Assembly (NCBI GenBank): GCA_964493505.1
Contig: CAZBNP010000006.1
Location: forward strand, 62,001-126,000
Origin: Chryseosolibacter sp964493505
GTDB taxonomy: Bacteria > Bacteroidota > Bacteroidia > Cytophagales > Cyclobacteriaceae
Direction: 5' to 3'
DNA length: 64,000 nucleotides
Each line of letters starts with the position of its first letter. The first letter of the stretch is position 1. The notes under the pieces are model-generated. The model was not told the DNA's origin. It saw nothing but the letters and a program-made list of their open reading frames with translations, and ran no database searches. The position numbers were made by a program, and so were the translations under genes. Positions 62,256-64,000 of the stretch are shown piece by piece.

Positions 62256-62957
62256 ATGAAGGGGCAATCCACACAAGTCTACAAGTATTTTCTTCTCGCG
62301 CTGATCATCATTATCATCGATCAGACATCAAAACTGCTCGTCCACGAGTACATGTACCTCCATGAAGAAATCAATATCATCGGCGAATGGTTCAGGTTAC
62401 ACTATCTGCTCAACCCCGGCATGGCGTTTGGCATCCGGTGGAACAATGAATTCGGGAAGCTCGCGCTCACCGCGTTCCGCATCGCTGCCATGTTCGGCAT
62501 TGGATACTATTTATGGAGGATGGCGCATCAGAAGGCCCATCCCGGTTTCCTCTGGTGTATGGCGTTGATTCTGGGAGGTGCTGTGGGCAACGTGATCGAT
62601 AGTATTTTTTATGGAGTCGCCTTGAACAATCACCCCGCAGGTTCACCTTCACCATGGTTCCATGGCCAGGTCATAGACATGTTGTTCTTTCCCATATTTG
62701 ACTTTTACTGGCCTGAGTGGGTTCCCTTTGTGGGTGGCGATTACTTTCTCTTTTTCAGTCCGGTTTTCAACATAGCTGACTCGTCGATATTCGTCGGCGT
62801 CGTAATCATACTCATCTGTCAGCGGGCTTTCTTCAAGGAAAAGGAGGGAAAACACAAGGCAGAAAGTACTCCTGAAGCACCGTCGCAGCCAGAGACGAGT
62901 GACAGCGACGACTTTCAGGATTCTCTGAAAGAAGAAAACAGAGCCCAGGATCAGTAA
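62256..62957 (+). CDS. lspA: lipoprotein signal peptidase (signal peptidase II)
   Basis: LspA cleaves the signal peptide of lipoproteins before the lipidated cysteine, in the inner membrane. The 233-residue protein has four helices. The catalytic aspartates lie in LGGAVGNVIDSIFYGVAL and VFNIADSSIFVGVVI, and NPGMAFGIRW and the DQTSKLLV start are typical. It has a hydrophilic C-terminal extension of about 40 residues (ESTPEAPSQPETSDSDDF) that is not conserved. It begins three bases after the ileS stop, the same gene order as in E. coli. A clear target in this window is the MltF-like lipoprotein. Confidence 0.95.
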   Translation: MKGQSTQVYKYFLLALIIIIIDQTSKLLVHEYMYLHEEINIIGEWFRLHYLLNPGMAFGIRWNNEFGKLALTAFRIAAMFGIGYYLWRMAHQKAHPGFLWCMALILGGAVGNVIDSIFYGVALNNHPAGSPSPWFHGQVIDMLFFPIFDFYWPEWVPFVGGDYFLFFSPVFNIADSSIFVGVVIILICQRAFFKEKEGKHKAESTPEAPSQPETSDSDDFQDSLKEENRAQDQ

Positions 62958-63012
62958 TACCTTGCTAAGCACCTCATAGCAGCCCAATTCAAGGAGCGGC
63001 GGATACTTCCTA

Positions 63013-63042
63013 TTGCGATTTCGGCTCAAGTTCTTACTTTTA
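63013..63042 (+). promoter_or_regulatory. promoter of the amino-acid permease gene
   Basis: TTG at 63013-63015 is followed after 19 bases by TACTTTTA at 63035-63042, one base from the TAnnTTTG consensus at the normal Bacteroidota spacing. The ATG at 63077 follows 34 bases on. Confidence 0.5.
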
Positions 63043-63076
63043 AGAGTTCAAGACAAACGCATTACAGAAATTCCAC

Positions 63077-64000
63077 ATGAGTCTGTTCATCAAAAAACCC
63101 CTGGCAAACTTGCTCGCACAGGCAGAAGATTCAAAAGATCTTCATCGCACCCTCGGACCGGTTAATCTCATCGCGCTCGGCGTAGGAGCGATTATCGGAG
63201 CGGGATTATTCTCGATAACCGGTCTGGCGGCGGCAAACAACGCGGGCCCTGCCATTACGATCTCTTTTGTAGTAGCTGCTTTCGGCTGCGCCTTTGCAGG
63301 ACTTTGTTATGCAGAGTTTGCCTCGATGATTCCGATCGCAGGAAGTGCATATACCTATTCGTATGCCACCATGGGCGAATTTATCGCCTGGATCATAGGT
63401 TGGGATCTCGTGCTTGAATACGCACTCGGCGCGGCAACGGTAGCGATAAGCTGGTCGGGGTATCTCATCAAGTTCCTTGAATATTACGACATTTACTTCC
63501 CCCCGGAGCTAACGATGTCGCCGTTCCAGACTGTCACGCTCGCAGACGGCAGTATAGTGACGGGTATCATGAATCTCCCGGCCGTCGCCGTCATCGTTTT
63601 TGTGTCGCTCATTCTCATCAAAGGAACACGCGAATCAGCGTTGGCCAATGCCATTATCGTAGTCCTCAAGGTCGGCGTAGTTTTGACGTTCGTAATCCTC
63701 GGATGGAAATACATCAACCCTGATAATTACGTTCCTTATATCCCCGCCAACACCGGCACCTTCGGCGAGTTTGGCTTCAGCGGAATTATTCGTGCCGCGG
63801 CGATTGTTTTCTTCGCCTACATCGGCTTCGACGCCGTTTCTACCGCGGCGCAGGAAACCCGGAATCCTAAGCGAGCTATGCCTATTGGCATTCTCGGATC
63901 ACTCATCGTTTGTACGATCCTGTATATATTGTTTGCCCACGTAATGTTAGGGCTTGCAAACTATCAGGAGTTTGCGGGTAAAGATGGTATCGCTCCCGTA
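63077..64000 (+). CDS. APC-family amino-acid permease (partial, C-terminus off window)
   Basis: The frame is open from the ATG at 63077 to the right edge (308 residues). LGPVNLIALGVGAIIGAGLF is the first helix of the cationic-amino-acid-transporter branch of the APC superfamily. AGLCYAEFASMIPIAGSAYT and WIIGWDLVLEYALGAATVAI follow, then VFFAYIGFDAVSTAAQETRN, which is the characteristic sixth-helix region of the CAT/YfnA type. It should import an amino acid by proton exchange; the specificity is unknown. At least eight helices are seen, with about a third of the protein beyond the window. Confidence 0.92.
   Translation, partial: MSLFIKKPLANLLAQAEDSKDLHRTLGPVNLIALGVGAIIGAGLFSITGLAAANNAGPAITISFVVAAFGCAFAGLCYAEFASMIPIAGSAYTYSYATMGEFIAWIIGWDLVLEYALGAATVAISWSGYLIKFLEYYDIYFPPELTMSPFQTVTLADGSIVTGIMNLPAVAVIVFVSLILIKGTRESALANAIIVVLKVGVVLTFVILGWKYINPDNYVPYIPANTGTFGEFGFSGIIRAAAIVFFAYIGFDAVSTAAQETRNPKRAMPIGILGSLIVCTILYILFAHVMLGLANYQEFAGKDGIAPV

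Noticed and set aside
1..64000. Prophage or insertion sequence
   Set aside because: No integrase, transposase, capsid or terminase-like frame appears in any region; the only mobile traces are REP-like palindromes.

Overview
The window looks like a chromosomal segment of a Bacteroidota bacterium, probably of the Cytophagales. The evidence is: at least fifteen TAnnTTTG-type -7 promoter elements just upstream of start codons; an ECF sigma / FecR / STN-domain cassette; a beta-barrel receptor with a carboxypeptidase-like N-terminal domain; BatD; an OmpA protein with PD40-like repeats; a DUF6443/RHS-type fragment; and genes for envelope biogenesis and central metabolism. I place it by protein style only. 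No rRNA, tRNA, CRISPR array, prophage or intact insertion sequence was seen. Most of the window is dense housekeeping sequence.

Layout. 1-2.9 kb (minus): a POTRA-type outer-membrane protein running off the left edge, a DMT exporter and a tRNA-dihydrouridine synthase. 2.9-6.8 kb (plus): a CPBP protease, CdsA, glutamate dehydrogenase and phosphatidylserine decarboxylase, i.e. phospholipid synthesis with an amino-acid enzyme inserted. 6.8-10.1 kb (minus): sigma factor, FecR and a surface protein with an STN domain and eleven 16-residue repeats. 10.2-12 kb (plus): DUF4254 and a GT9 glycosyltransferase. 12-18 kb: RocD, RmuC, a redoxin-TlpA fusion, a GroES-like protein, a small unknown protein and aminopeptidase P. 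18.2-20.6 kb: TonB-dependent-receptor-like barrel. 20.7-24.9 kb (minus): secreted EEP nuclease, Nfu, AroC, BatD. 25-26 kb: a 61-residue orphan with a perfect terminator, then DUF2752 and TM2. 26-28.6 kb (minus): QueG, a duplicated-domain secreted protein, a nucleotidyltransferase. 28.8-34.4 kb: sugar MFS transporter, a heptamer repeat array, then PnuC, OmpA and SDR (minus), and Ogt (plus).

34.4-38.6 kb: MltF-type transglycosylase and M14 peptidase. 38.6-41.3 kb (minus): HemB, DUF2520 and PrmC. 41.4-44.8 kb (plus): RibD, free methionine-R-sulfoxide reductase and a membrane-anchored MutS paralogue. 44.8-47.3 kb (minus): cysteine desulfurase and GlmM. 47.4-48.2 kb: MazG. 48.2-51.9 kb: an RHS relic cut at both ends, followed by a stray terminator, a REP-like palindrome cluster and a second heptamer cluster. 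51.9-64 kb (plus): GlyRS, dGTPase, histidine kinase, RND/MMPL transporter, a type-2 isoleucyl-tRNA synthetase, LspA and the start of an amino-acid permease.

The items most worth follow-up are: the isoleucyl-tRNA synthetase whose HIGH motif reads GIHH (the first and third residues exchanged); the sigma/FecR/STN-repeat cassette with no adjacent receptor; the membrane-anchored MutS paralogue next to free methionine-sulfoxide reductase; the SDR lacking YxxxK; and the heptamer array that supplies the stop codon of one flanking gene and extends into the end of the other.
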